Part shown: positions 33,437 to 42,457 of the stretch, piece by piece | How the letters are laid out: every line of letters starts with the position of its first letter | Numbering within the stretch: position 1 is the stretch's first letter | Source of the DNA: CBDAPX01 sp965198725 | Lineage (GTDB): Bacteria > Pseudomonadota > Alphaproteobacteria > Rhodobacterales > Rhodobacteraceae | DNA length: 64,000 nt | Reading direction: 5' to 3' | Assembly (NCBI GenBank): GCA_965198725.1 | Contig: CBDAPX010000001.1 | Location: 992,001-1,056,000, forward strand | The notes under the pieces: model-generated | Database searches by the model: none | Seen by the model: only the letters and a program-made list of their open reading frames with translations | What the model was told of the DNA's origin: nothing | Translations under genes and position numbers: made by a program

Positions 33437-34032
33437 AAATCCAGTCCGCGCTGTGCTTTGATCCCGGCTTTGAACGGGTGCTTTACCTCGGTCATTTCGG
33501 TAACCAGATCCGCCACATCGCAGATCTCGGGCTTGGCGTCACGACCGGTCAGAATGACGCTGGTCCGGTCCGACCGCGCATTCAGGGCGTCCAGCATTTC
33601 CTCTACTGTCACGTAATCATAGCGCATCGCGATATTGATCTCGTCCAGCACCACAAGGTCATAGTCACCGCTTTCCATCATCGCACGACCCTTGGCCAGC
33701 GCGGCCTTTGCGGCAACCGTGTCTTGTTCCTTGTCCTGCGTATCCCATGTAAACCCGTCGCCCATCGTGTGCCACGTCACAAGGTCATGGGCGTCAAAGA
33801 ACAACCGTTCTCCGGTTTTCCACTTGCCCTTGATGAATTGCACCACACCGACCCGTTGTTTCCAGCCCAGCGCGCGGATGATTACACCGAAGGCGGACGA
33901 AGATTTTCCTTTGCCCTTGCCCGTATGGATCAAGACCAAACCGCGCCCGGGATCGGTCGCCTCGACCACCTTGGCCCGCTGCTTGGCCTGTTTGGCCTGC
34001 ATCTTTTCTTTGTGTGTCTGATCGTCGGACAT
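33433..34032 (-). CDS. cobO: Corrinoid adenosyltransferase (cob(I)yrinic acid a,c-diamide type)
   Basis: Attaches the 5'-deoxyadenosyl group of ATP to cob(I)alamin or its precursor. 199 residues with the P-loop HTGKGKGKSSSAFG, VQFIKGKWKTGE and LDEINIAMRYDYV. This is the CobA/CobO/BtuR family, distinct from PduO. No other cobalamin genes are in the window. QueG in this window needs cobalamin, but that is not evidence of a link. Confidence 0.93.
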   Translation of the reverse strand: MSDDQTHKEKMQAKQAKQRAKVVEATDPGRGLVLIHTGKGKGKSSSAFGVIIRALGWKQRVGVVQFIKGKWKTGERLFFDAHDLVTWHTMGDGFTWDTQDKEQDTVAAKAALAKGRAMMESGDYDLVVLDEINIAMRYDYVTVEEMLDALNARSDRTSVILTGRDAKPEICDVADLVTEMTEVKHPFKAGIKAQRGLDF

Positions 34033-34093
34033 GGCGCTGATTTCCCTGAGGTGGTGAGAGGCGCAGGATAGGCCCCGCGCGGGAAAGGTAAAG

Positions 34094-35032
34094 TCAGCTT
34101 TTGGGGCCTGTGACCGACCGCGCTTTGCCTCGTTCCAGACCCAGCTGGTGTTCGCGCCAGATCACAAGGATGTTGCCGGCGATGACCAGCGCGGCGCCAG
34201 CCAGCATAATGACGGTGGGCAATTCTCCGAACCAGACATAACCGATCAGGATCGCAAAGAACATCGAGGCGTAATCTATGGGCGCGAGCATCGAAGCCGG
34301 GCCATAGCGATAGGATGACGTCACAAGGATTTGCGCGACACCACCGGTCAAGCCCGCGCAAATGAGCAAAGCGGCCGCTTCGATGGGCGGCACGACCCAA
34401 CCGAAAAAGACGGTTAGCCCGGACAAAACGGTAGCCGTGGCGGAAAACCAGAACACAATCGCGGCGGTGCTGTCCGTTTGGACCAGTTTGCGGATCTGGA
34501 TTTGGACAAAGGCCCGCGCCACGGTGGCGCCGAGGATCAGGAAGGCCCCAATTGTTGCGCCGTCCTGCCAGCTGGCGCCGCCGCCGAGCCGGGGCCAGAT
34601 CATGATGAGGACACCAACAAGCCCGATGGCCACTGCCGAAATCCGGAAGAGCCTTATGCGTTCGCCCAGCATGAAGGCCGCCAGAACGACGGTGAAGATT
34701 GGTGTGGCGTAGCCGATGGCCGTCACCTCAGGCAGAGGCAGGAGGCCGAGCCCGGCAAATGTCATGCCCATGGCAGATGTGCCGACCACCCCGCGCAGGA
34801 CATGGCCAACCGGGTTATTCACCCGGATCCCGCCGGCCAGTTCGCCTCTGGCAGCGAGCCAGGCGAAAATGATGGGAATGGCAAAGAGTGAGCGGAAGAA
34901 TACAGCCTGGCCCGGCGGCACCACCTCGGTCGTTGCCTTCACCATGGCCGCCATCATCGTAAAGAGGAAAATCGCGCTCAGCTTGAGGCCGATCGCCAAA
35001 GTCGGTCGATGCGATGTTAACGATTTTGCCAT
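34094..35032 (-). CDS. EamA/DMT-family transporter (ten helices)
   Basis: A 312-residue inner-membrane protein with two EamA repeats (the first includes AVFFRSLFAIPIIFAWLA, the second the PIDYASMFFAILIGYVWFGE helix). Such proteins export amino acids, nucleotide-related or other small metabolites; the cargo is unknown. Intact, unlike the split EamA gene at 5307/11308, to which it is only distantly similar. ATG 35032. The C-terminus carries a basic tail. Confidence 0.83.
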   Translation of the reverse strand: MAKSLTSHRPTLAIGLKLSAIFLFTMMAAMVKATTEVVPPGQAVFFRSLFAIPIIFAWLAARGELAGGIRVNNPVGHVLRGVVGTSAMGMTFAGLGLLPLPEVTAIGYATPIFTVVLAAFMLGERIRLFRISAVAIGLVGVLIMIWPRLGGGASWQDGATIGAFLILGATVARAFVQIQIRKLVQTDSTAAIVFWFSATATVLSGLTVFFGWVVPPIEAAALLICAGLTGGVAQILVTSSYRYGPASMLAPIDYASMFFAILIGYVWFGELPTVIMLAGAALVIAGNILVIWREHQLGLERGKARSVTGPKS

Positions 35033-35126
35033 GCCGCGACCCTGCGCCTTTGGGCGTCAAAGATCAACGGGGTGATTTTGGCAAAGGTATCCTGCAGTCA
35101 TGTCGCGCCATGATGTGTTGATGTCG

Positions 35127-35175
35127 GACCGGGGCGCTGCCCCGGACCCCGGGGTATTGGAAACAAGAAAGAAGC
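35127..35175. repeat. Short GC-rich hairpin element between aroC and the EamA gene
   Basis: Contains a perfect hairpin CCGGGGC-GCT-GCCCCGG (35129-35145), then ACCCCGGGGTATTGG and AAACAAGAAAGAAGC. Very similar blocks (GGGGCGCTGCCCCGG followed by a CCCCGGGGTATT-type stretch) recur in intergenic DNA of many Rhodobacteraceae, from general recollection. No second copy was seen in this window. It lies just after the aroC stop but has no T-run, so it is not a classic terminator. Confidence 0.5.
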
Positions 35176-35181
35176 AGGCTC

Positions 35182-36288
35182 TTAGACAGGTCCGATGAGA
35201 CCCTGATTTTCGCCGACCTGACCGCGGTGAAGCAGCAGGTGATCCAGCAGGACACAGGCCATCATGGCCTCCCCCACAGGCACGGCGCGGATTCCCACGC
35301 AAGGATCATGGCGGCCCTTGGTGATGATGTCGGTTTCTTGGCCAGTTTTGGTGATCGTTTTCCGCGATGTCAGGATTGACGAGGTGGGTTTCACGGCGAA
35401 GCGTGCCACGATCTCTTGTCCTGTGGAGATCCCGCCCAAAATGCCGCCGGCGTGGTTCGAGCTGTATTCAGGTCCGTGAGGGCCCATGGAAATCTCATCG
35501 GCGTTTTCGGATCCTGTCAGGGCGGCTGCGGCCATGCCGTCGCCGATTTCGACGCCTTTCACGGCGTTTATCGACATCATGGCAGCCGCGATATCAGTGT
35601 CTAACTTGGCATAAATAGGCGCCCCGAGCCCAGCTGGTACGCCTTGGGCTGTGACCTCGATCACGGCCCCGACGGAATTGCCTGATTTGCGCAGATCGTC
35701 GAGATAGTCTGCCCATTCGTCAGCCGCTTGGGCATCGGGCACCCAAAACGGATTGCGTTCAATCTCTTCGGCGTCAAAACGGGCAAGGTCGATGCCGAGG
35801 CTGCCCATCTGCACCATGTAACCGGTGATTTTGAGTTTAGGTGCGATTTTTTGAAGCGCCGCGCGGGCCAGGCCGCCCGCCGCGACACGTGCCGCGGTTT
35901 CGCGTGCGGAAGAGCGTCCGCCGCCGCGGTAATCCCGGATCCCGTATTTTTGCCAATAAGTGATATCCGCATGGCCCGGGCGGAACTTGTCCATGATCTC
36001 GGAATAGTCTTTGGAGCGTTGATCGGTGTTTTCGATCATCAGCTGTACCGGTGTTCCGGTTGTCTGTCCTTCGAACACACCCGACAGAATGCGTACGGCG
36101 TCCGGTTCGCGGCGCTGTGTCGTATATTTGTTCTGGCCCGGTTTGCGGCGGTCGAGCCAGTGCTGGATCATGCTTTCGTCAATGGGCACTCCGGGAGGGC
36201 AGCCATCAACAGTTGCGCCCAGCGCGGGGCCGTGGCTTTCACCCCATGTGGTGACACGGAAAAGATGACCAAAGCTGTTTGTCGACAT
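35182..36288 (-). CDS. aroC: Chorismate synthase
   Basis: Last step of the shikimate pathway, making chorismate from EPSP with reduced FMN. 368 residues with TWGESHGPALGATVDGCPPG at the N-terminus, RPGHADITYWQKYGIRDYRG and GGGRSSARETAARVAAG, all diagnostic. ATG 36288. Stands alone; the next gene on this strand starts at 35032. Confidence 0.97.
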   Translation of the reverse strand: MSTNSFGHLFRVTTWGESHGPALGATVDGCPPGVPIDESMIQHWLDRRKPGQNKYTTQRREPDAVRILSGVFEGQTTGTPVQLMIENTDQRSKDYSEIMDKFRPGHADITYWQKYGIRDYRGGGRSSARETAARVAAGGLARAALQKIAPKLKITGYMVQMGSLGIDLARFDAEEIERNPFWVPDAQAADEWADYLDDLRKSGNSVGAVIEVTAQGVPAGLGAPIYAKLDTDIAAAMMSINAVKGVEIGDGMAAAALTGSENADEISMGPHGPEYSSNHAGGILGGISTGQEIVARFAVKPTSSILTSRKTITKTGQETDIITKGRHDPCVGIRAVPVGEAMMACVLLDHLLLHRGQVGENQGLIGPV

Positions 36289-36410
36289 CTGCAGCGCTCC
36301 TTTCGGGGCGGTCTATCGGTCAGGCGCGGGGCGCTCAAGCGGGTTTTCAAATATGAGGCCTTGCCAGAGCGGCCAAGGATCGGCATTCGAAAGATCAAAG
36401 GGAGAGGTCC

Positions 36411-37025
36411 ATGCATCCCAACAAAGTGTTTCATACCGCGACGGACGCGGACAATTTGACCTATGCGCGCGAGCGGGGGTTTGGCCAACTGGTCGTGAAT
36501 GGGCCCGGGGCGCCCATGGTGTCGCACATCCCGTTCCTGTTGTCCGATGATGGTTGGCAGGCAGAGTTGCACCTTGTCCGGTCGAACCCGATTGCACGTG
36601 CTCTGACGGAACCGCGCCCTGCGGTTCTGGCGGTCACCGGACCGGACAGCTATGTGTCGCCGGATTGGTATGGCGCCGACGATCAGGTGCCAACGTGGAA
36701 TTACATCGCCGTTCATCTAACGGGCGAGTTGCGATTGCAGCCAGCGGACAAGTTGCGCGATCTTATTGACCGGCAATCAGCGCTGTTCGAAGCGAAGTTG
36801 TTGCCAAAAGAGCCGTGGACCACCACCAAAATGACGCCCGACATTTTGGACCGCATGATGCGCCAGATCGTGCCGTGTGCGTTTGAAGTGACCACTGTCG
36901 CGGGGACATGGAAGTTGAACCAGAATAAGCCGGACGATGTGCGCCTGCGCGCCGCCGATCATGTCGAAGGCTATGGGATCGGCAGCGAGGTGCGGGTTCT
37001 CAGCGCGTTGATGCGGGGCGTATAG
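36411..37025 (+). CDS. FMN-binding negative transcriptional regulator (PaiB/protease synthase family)
   Basis: A 204-residue split-barrel flavin-binding-fold protein of the PaiB family: ARERGFGQLVVNGPGAPMVS, DSYVSPDWYG and VPTWNYIAVHLTGEL are family motifs, with KLNQNKPDDVR near the end. The Bacillus prototype represses sporulation and protease genes, but most homologues are uncharacterised and could be flavin- or heme-binding. ATG 36411 follows GGAGAGGTCC. It precedes a GST gene by 52 bp on the same strand. Confidence 0.8.
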   Translation: MHPNKVFHTATDADNLTYARERGFGQLVVNGPGAPMVSHIPFLLSDDGWQAELHLVRSNPIARALTEPRPAVLAVTGPDSYVSPDWYGADDQVPTWNYIAVHLTGELRLQPADKLRDLIDRQSALFEAKLLPKEPWTTTKMTPDILDRMMRQIVPCAFEVTTVAGTWKLNQNKPDDVRLRAADHVEGYGIGSEVRVLSALMRGV

Positions 37026-37077
37026 ACGACCCCGCGTTCAGCCCATAGGGTAGCCCGACAGGCACAGGGAGATTGTC

Positions 37078-37686
37078 ATGAAACTCTATTGCGCGCGCGC
37101 ATCCCCATTTGTTCGCAAGGTGATGGTTTTGTTGCAAGAGACCAACCAACTGGACGATGTGGAATTGGTCGGTACCCATCCAACGCCAATTGATCGCCCC
37201 GAGGTGCTTGTTTCAAACAACCCGCTGTCCAAGCTGCCGGCTTTGGCGCGCGACGATGGTCCGGCACTTTATGATAGCCGGGTGATCTGCGCCTATCTGG
37301 ATGACCGGGCAGGTGCCGGGTTTTATGGCACAGGAAACGACCGCTGGGATATCCTGACGCTGGAGGCGACGGCCGATGGCATCATGGATGCCGCCGTGAT
37401 CAAGCGGTACGAAGAGTTCTTGCGCCCGGCTGAAAAGCAATGGCCGGAATGGTTGGATGGACAATGGGCCAAGGTGGAAAACGCTATCGGTGCCATCGAA
37501 TCGCGTTGGATGGCGCATCTGGCCCGACCTTTGAATATGAGCCATATCGCGATCGGATGTGCGCTGGGCTATGTCGATTTCCGGCATGGCGCCTTGGACT
37601 GGCGTGCCAAAGCGCCCGAATTGGCTGCGTGGTACGCGGAATTCTCTCAACGCCCCAGCATGATAGACACCGTTCCCGACCCGTAA
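37078..37686 (+). CDS. Glutathione S-transferase family protein
   Basis: 202 residues: N-terminal thioredoxin-like domain starting MKLYCARASPFVRKVMVLL (a CxxS-like site reading YCARASPF), NPLSKLPAL and YDSRVICAYLD (the glutathione-binding SRVI), then an all-helical C-terminal domain ending SQRPSMIDTVPDP. Soluble, and the substrate is unknown. ATG 37078, with GGGAGATTGTC before it. Confidence 0.87.
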   Translation: MKLYCARASPFVRKVMVLLQETNQLDDVELVGTHPTPIDRPEVLVSNNPLSKLPALARDDGPALYDSRVICAYLDDRAGAGFYGTGNDRWDILTLEATADGIMDAAVIKRYEEFLRPAEKQWPEWLDGQWAKVENAIGAIESRWMAHLARPLNMSHIAIGCALGYVDFRHGALDWRAKAPELAAWYAEFSQRPSMIDTVPDP

Positions 37687-37874
37687 GACTTTAAAATAGC
37701 GGTCGCTGCACAAATATGCCGTAAATCGGAATATTTCCGGCGCCTGCGACGTACTGCGCGCCTTTGACCGCTGGACGAGGGCATATTGCTCCGCTAGTTA
37801 GCGCGGTTGAAGGATCGCTTTGGCGGTCCGATTAGGTATTTGCCCAACCGGGCGACTGAATTGGAGATAACCTC

Positions 37875-38435
37875 GTGTCCCACGCAGAAGACCACGACGG
37901 CACCCGGAGAGACTTTCTCTACTATATCACCGCCGGTGCCGGTGCTGTCACCGCAGGCGCGGCCGTTTGGCCGTTGGTAAACCAGATGAACCCATCAGCA
38001 GATGTTGAGGCGCTGTCATCGATCCGCGTCGACACTGCGGATATCGAGGTCGGCACCCAGATCACCGTCAAGTGGTTGGGTAAGCCGGTGTTCATCCGCC
38101 GCCGCACCGAGGAAGAAATCGTCGAAGCCCGCGAAGTGCCGGTTGACGAATTGCCAGACCAGGTCGCACGCAACGACAATTTGGGTGCGGTGCCCGCCAC
38201 CGACGAAAACCGCGCTTTGGACGAAGCCGGCGAATGGCTGGTCATGATGGGTGTGTGTACGCACCTTGGCTGTGTTCCGCTGGGCGATGGTGCCGGGGAT
38301 TTCCACGGCTGGTTCTGCCCGTGCCACGGTTCGCACTACGACACGTCTGGCCGCATTCGCAAAGGCCCGGCGCCGGAAAACCTGTTGGTACCGGTTGCCG
38401 CGTTTGAAGACGAAACAACCATTAAACTGGGTTAA
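37875..38435 (+). CDS. petA: Ubiquinol-cytochrome c reductase Rieske iron-sulfur subunit
   Basis: Accepts an electron from ubiquinol in the bc1 complex. 186 residues: Tat-type start (GTRRDFLYYITAGAGAVTAG) that also serves as membrane anchor, then the Rieske fold with 2Fe-2S ligands C128, H130, C148 and H151 (CTHLGC, CPCHGS) and disulfide C133-C150. GTG 37875 has GGAG eight bases before it. First gene of petABC; 188 bp of non-coding DNA upstream should hold the promoter. Confidence 0.97.
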   Translation: MSHAEDHDGTRRDFLYYITAGAGAVTAGAAVWPLVNQMNPSADVEALSSIRVDTADIEVGTQITVKWLGKPVFIRRRTEEEIVEAREVPVDELPDQVARNDNLGAVPATDENRALDEAGEWLVMMGVCTHLGCVPLGDGAGDFHGWFCPCHGSHYDTSGRIRKGPAPENLLVPVAAFEDETTIKLG

Positions 38436-38447
38436 GGAGACGCACTG

Positions 38448-39797
38448 ATGTCCGGAATTCCGCACGATCACTACGAACCCAAGACCGGTGCAGAAAAGTG
38501 GCTGCACACACGGCTGCCTGTTGTTGGCCTGCTGTACGACACATTGATGATCCCTACACCCAAGAACCTGAACTGGATGTGGATCTGGGGCATTGTTCTG
38601 ACCTTCTGTCTGGCCCTGCAAATCGTGACCGGCATTGTCCTCGTCATGCACTATACACCGCATGTGGATTACGCCTTTGCCTCCGTTGAGCACATCATGC
38701 GCAACGTGAACGGCGGTCATATGCTGCGTTATCTGCACATGAACGGCGCGTCGCTGTTCTTTGTCGCCGTTTATGCGCACATCTTCCGCGGTCTCTATTA
38801 CGGGTCCTACAAGGCACCGCGTGAGGTCACGTGGATCATCGGCATGCTGATCTACCTGTTGATGATGGGCACCGCATTCATGGGCTATGTTCTGCCTTGG
38901 GGTCAGATGTCCTTCTGGGGTGCGACCGTGATCACCGGCCTGTTTGGGGCGATCCCATTCATCGGTGATGCGCTGCAAACATGGCTGCTGGGTGGACCGG
39001 CGGTGGATAACGCCACGCTGAACCGCTTCTTCTCGCTGCACTATCTGCTGCCGTTCGTGATTGCCGGTCTGGTCATCGTCCATATCTGGGCATTCCACAC
39101 CACCGGCAACAACAACCCGACAGGCGTTGAAGTGCGCCGCACGTCGAAAGAAGAAGCCGAAAAAGACACCCTGCCGTTCTGGCCATACTTCGTGATCAAG
39201 GACCTGTTTGCACTGGCCGTGATCATGGTGGTGTTCTTTGCCATCGTTGGCTTCATGCCGAACTATCTGGGTCACCCCGACAACTATATCGAGGCGAACC
39301 CGCTTGCGACACCGGCGCACATCGTTCCGGAGTGGTACTTCCTGCCGTTCTACGCGATCCTGCGGGCGTTCACCGATGACGTTTGGGTTGTTCAGATTGC
39401 ATCCTTCCTGACCGGCGGCATCATTGATGCGAAGTTCTTCGGTGTTGTGGCGATGTTTGGTGCGATTGCCGTCATGGCATTGGCCCCATGGCTGGACACA
39501 TCTTCGGTGCGTTCGGGTCGGTATCGCCCAATGTTCCGGATGTGGTTCGCGGTTCTGGTCGTCGACTTCATCTTCCTGATGTGGCTCGGCGCGATGCCTG
39601 CGGATGAACCTTACGCAACGCTGTCACTGATCGCGTCGACCTATTGGTTCGCTTACTTCCTGATCATCTTGCCATTGCTGGGTGTGATCGAAAAACCGGA
39701 TCCAATCCCGTCGACGATCGAAGAAGACTTCGAAGCCCATTACGGCAAAGCCAGTGCTGGCAAGGGTGACGCGCCCGAAGCCACACCAGCCGAATAA
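38448..39797 (+). CDS. petB: Cytochrome b subunit of the bc1 complex
   Basis: Integral membrane subunit with two b hemes and both quinone sites. 449 residues, the long alphaproteobacterial form. WGIVLTFCLALQIVTGIVL begins helix A. The heme histidines lie in GHMLRYLHMNGASLFF and HYLLPFVIAGLVIVHIWAFH. The Qo-site PEWYFLPFYAILRA is present. It starts 12 bp after petA and runs into petC. Confidence 0.97.
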   Translation: MSGIPHDHYEPKTGAEKWLHTRLPVVGLLYDTLMIPTPKNLNWMWIWGIVLTFCLALQIVTGIVLVMHYTPHVDYAFASVEHIMRNVNGGHMLRYLHMNGASLFFVAVYAHIFRGLYYGSYKAPREVTWIIGMLIYLLMMGTAFMGYVLPWGQMSFWGATVITGLFGAIPFIGDALQTWLLGGPAVDNATLNRFFSLHYLLPFVIAGLVIVHIWAFHTTGNNNPTGVEVRRTSKEEAEKDTLPFWPYFVIKDLFALAVIMVVFFAIVGFMPNYLGHPDNYIEANPLATPAHIVPEWYFLPFYAILRAFTDDVWVVQIASFLTGGIIDAKFFGVVAMFGAIAVMALAPWLDTSSVRSGRYRPMFRMWFAVLVVDFIFLMWLGAMPADEPYATLSLIASTYWFAYFLIILPLLGVIEKPDPIPSTIEEDFEAHYGKASAGKGDAPEATPAE

Positions 39798-39819
39798 ACA
39801 AAGGACCGGGTATCTCGTG

Positions 39820-40611
39820 ATGTTTAAGAAACTAGCAACCGCAGCCATTGCTGCCCTGGTCCTGACCCCCGCCGCTGGCTTTGCGGCGGGTGGCGGCGAC
39901 AAGCACGTCGAAGACTATGACTTTTCGTTCGAAGGTCCGTTTGGCACATACGACCAGAACCAGCTTCAGCGTGGTCTGCAGGTCTACACAGAGATCTGCG
40001 CCGCCTGTCACGGTCTGCAATATGTCCCGCTGCGCACGTTGAGCGATGAGGACGGTCTGGGCATCCCCGAAGATCAGGTCCGCGCCTACGCGGCCGAGAA
40101 CTTTGAGGTGTATGACGAAGAGCTGGAAGATTTCCGTCCAGCTATTCCGACCGACCACTTCCCGGCCAACACCGCCGCTGGCGCACCCGACCTGTCGATG
40201 ATGGCAAAAGCGCGTGCGGGTTTCCACGGGCCATATGGCACCGGGATTAACCAGCTGTTCAAAGGCATGGGTGGCGCGGAATACATCGCATCGCTGCTCA
40301 CCGGCTACACCGGCGAGGAAAAAGAAGAAGCGGGTGTGATCCTGTATGAAAACACTGCCTTCGAAGGTGGCTGGATCTCGATGGCACCGCCGCTTTATGG
40401 CGAAGACGTTGACTACGCAGACGGTCATGCAAATGATCTGGAACACATCTCGGAAGACGTTTCTGCCTTCCTGATGTGGACCGCGGAACCCAAGATGATG
40501 GCTCGGAAACAGGCCGGTTTTGTTGGTGTTCTGTTCCTGACGGTTCTGTCGGTTCTGCTGTACCTGACAAACAAACGTCTGTGGGCGCCGATCAAAGGCA
40601 AAAAGGCCTAA
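39820..40611 (+). CDS. petC: Cytochrome c1 subunit of the bc1 complex
   Basis: Transfers electrons from the Rieske centre to a soluble or membrane cytochrome c. 263 residues with a signal peptide (cut after AGFA), heme c site C60-A-A-C63-H64, and a C-terminal anchor helix (GFVGVLFLTVLSVLLYLTNK) with a basic tail. ATG 39820 is used; the GTG one codon earlier is possible. The operon ends at the hairpin just after it. Confidence 0.96.
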   Translation: MFKKLATAAIAALVLTPAAGFAAGGGDKHVEDYDFSFEGPFGTYDQNQLQRGLQVYTEICAACHGLQYVPLRTLSDEDGLGIPEDQVRAYAAENFEVYDEELEDFRPAIPTDHFPANTAAGAPDLSMMAKARAGFHGPYGTGINQLFKGMGGAEYIASLLTGYTGEEKEEAGVILYENTAFEGGWISMAPPLYGEDVDYADGHANDLEHISEDVSAFLMWTAEPKMMARKQAGFVGVLFLTVLSVLLYLTNKRLWAPIKGKKA

Positions 40612-40632
40612 GCGCTTAAGACCCTGAATTTT

Positions 40633-40663
40633 AAAACCCTCGCTTCGGCGGGGGTTTTTTATT
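40633..40663 (+). terminator. Rho-independent terminator of petABC
   Basis: AAAACCCTCGC-TTCG-GCGGGGGTTTT, a GC stem with a stable UUCG loop and a trailing T-run (TTTTTTATT), 22 bp after the petC stop and before the convergent kinase gene, which ends at 40670. Confidence 0.88.
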
Positions 40664-40669
40664 GGCGAT

Positions 40670-41194
40670 TTATTGACTAAAAAATCCCGACGGCTCCGGC
40701 CCGGACAGAAGCGCCTCAAGAACCTGTGCTGCGTTTTCTTTTGCGACGGCATCCCCCGACAGAGTCAGATCATAGCGCAATCCGGTATGCACACTGCGTG
40801 CATCCCGCGCGGCGCTTCCCAATTCCCGGTCTCCACGCGCGATCTCTCGCGCAGTCAGCGTCTCAACCGGTGTCACAAGGCCGACAAAGCACACTCGGTG
40901 CCCGGTCAGCAGTGTCTGCAGCTGAGGGTGCCACGCGCTGGTGTCCAGTATGTGCTCTACAATCAGATCATTGCCAGCATCGGCAAACCCACCAATCGCC
41001 CGGTGAAAGCCGTCAAAGAAAGCGGGGCGCGCCGCACCCCAGTCGGGATAGTCCTGAGGTCGCCATGCATCGCTATCCCGCAAATGGTCAATACTCAGAT
41101 GCAGCCAAGGATCGTCAGAAACCTCTCTGATGGCGTCGGCCAAGGTGGTTTTGCCACTGCTGGATGCGCCATGCAAAAAGACAATGCGCGCCAT
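40670..41194 (-). CDS. Chloramphenicol phosphotransferase-like kinase (P-loop)
   Basis: 174-residue P-loop kinase similar to chloramphenicol 3-O-phosphotransferase: FLHGASSSGKTTLADAI (Walker A), HLSIDHLRDSD, FFDGFHRAIGGFADAGNDLI and TLTAREIARGDRELGSA (R-rich lid) all fit the CPT-like family. Most homologues outside Streptomyces are not shown to phosphorylate chloramphenicol, so resistance should not be assumed. It sits just behind mtaB on the same strand, six bases apart, so it may be co-transcribed. Confidence 0.75.
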   Translation of the reverse strand: MARIVFLHGASSSGKTTLADAIREVSDDPWLHLSIDHLRDSDAWRPQDYPDWGAARPAFFDGFHRAIGGFADAGNDLIVEHILDTSAWHPQLQTLLTGHRVCFVGLVTPVETLTAREIARGDRELGSAARDARSVHTGLRYDLTLSGDAVAKENAAQVLEALLSGPEPSGFFSQ

Positions 41195-41200
41195 TCGAGA

Positions 41201-42457
41201 TCACGCCGCCAGTTGGTTTCCGGCGACGCCCGTAATCACCGCTGTGACAACCGCGCCCTCTGTCTGGGGCTGATCGAAACGCACTTCTGTGAATTGCTCG
41301 GTCCGGCCCATGTTCGGGTTTTCCATCAGGATGTGATGGGTCCGTCCGACTTGGGCGGCTAAATGCTGGCGCACCCGTTCGGCACCGAGGGTGCGCAGGC
41401 GTGCAGCGCGCTCTTTGATCACGGGTCCTGCAACCTGGTTCGGAATGCGGGCCGCCGGGGTACCGGGCCGCTTGGAATACGGAAAAACATGCAGCCAGGT
41501 CAAATGGCACTCTTCGACCAACCGCAGTGAATTTTCGAACTGTGCCGCTGTCTCGGTCGGAAACCCGGCAATGATGTCGGCGCCAAAGGTCATATCCGGC
41601 CGTAGGCGCCGCGCCTCTTCGGCGAACCGTATGGCGTCGTCGCGCAGGTGGCGCCGTTTCATGCGTTTGAGGATCAAATCGTCGCCGTGCTGGAGGCTCA
41701 AATGCAAATGCGGCATCAACCGCGGCTCTGTCGCGATGGCCTGCATCAGGTTTTCGTCCACCTCGATGGAATCGATCGAAGAGATGCGCAGGCGAGGCAG
41801 ATCCGGGACCAGCTTTAAAATCAGCATCACCAGATCGCCCAGTTTTGGCGTGGCTGGCAGGTCCGCGCCCCAGTACGTCAGATCAACACCGGTCAGCACG
41901 ACCTCGTTGTATCCCCGATCCACCAGCCGCTTGATCTGGTCGACCACAACACCGGCGGGAACGCTGCGGGAATTTCCCCGGCCATAGGGGATAATGCAAA
42001 ACGTACAGCGATGATCGCAGCCGTTTTGAACCTGTACATAGGCGCGCGACCGGGTTCCGAACCCGTCAATCAGATGCCCGGCGGTTTCCGTAACGGACAT
42101 GATGTCGTCAACGCGCACCGCTTCGGTCTCTCCGATGAAATCGGCGGCCAGACCCTTCCAGGTGTCCGGCTGCATTTTTTCCGTATTGCCGATCACCGCG
42201 TCCACTTCGTCCATCTTGGCAAAGCTTTCGGGTTCAATCTGGGCCGCGCAGCCGGTCACGATCATGCGGGCATCCGGGTTCTCTCGGCGGAGGCGCCGGA
42301 TTTCCTGTCGCGCTTTGCGCACCGCTTCGGCCGTGACGGCGCAGGTGTTCACCACTACGGCGTTGCCCACACCCGCCTCAGCGCTCAGCTCTTTCATCGC
42401 CTCGGTTTCATAGGCGTTCAGGCGACAGCCCAAGGTCGCAAAGATCGGCGCGCTCAT
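41201..42457 (-). CDS. mtaB: tRNA (t6A37)-C2 methylthiotransferase MtaB
   Basis: Radical-SAM enzyme that adds a methylthio group to t6A37 of ANN-decoding tRNAs. 418 residues: N-terminal UPF0004 cysteines in LGCRLNAYE, VNTCAVT and TGCAAQ, the radical-SAM CDHRCTFC motif (CxxxCxxC), PYGRGNSRSVP, and a C-terminal TRAM-like stretch. The ATG overlaps the dapF stop by four bases. tRNA-Lys(UUU), one of its likely substrates, lies about 1 kb away; that is probably chance. Confidence 0.92.
   Translation of the reverse strand: MSAPIFATLGCRLNAYETEAMKELSAEAGVGNAVVVNTCAVTAEAVRKARQEIRRLRRENPDARMIVTGCAAQIEPESFAKMDEVDAVIGNTEKMQPDTWKGLAADFIGETEAVRVDDIMSVTETAGHLIDGFGTRSRAYVQVQNGCDHRCTFCIIPYGRGNSRSVPAGVVVDQIKRLVDRGYNEVVLTGVDLTYWGADLPATPKLGDLVMLILKLVPDLPRLRISSIDSIEVDENLMQAIATEPRLMPHLHLSLQHGDDLILKRMKRRHLRDDAIRFAEEARRLRPDMTFGADIIAGFPTETAAQFENSLRLVEECHLTWLHVFPYSKRPGTPAARIPNQVAGPVIKERAARLRTLGAERVRQHLAAQVGRTHHILMENPNMGRTEQFTEVRFDQPQTEGAVVTAVITGVAGNQLAA

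Noticed and set aside
35127..35160. Hairpin after aroC as a rho-independent terminator
   Set aside because: Stem is perfect but there is no T-run on the aroC strand; more like a dispersed repeat.
38016..39320. Long antisense frame opposite petA and petB (434 codons)
   Set aside because: It is the shadow of two conserved genes with strong codon bias; no start signal and no family match in the reading.
40670..41194. Antibiotic resistance determinant (chloramphenicol phosphotransferase)
   Set aside because: The fold fits, but most homologues are not shown to act on chloramphenicol and the gene is not in a resistance context.
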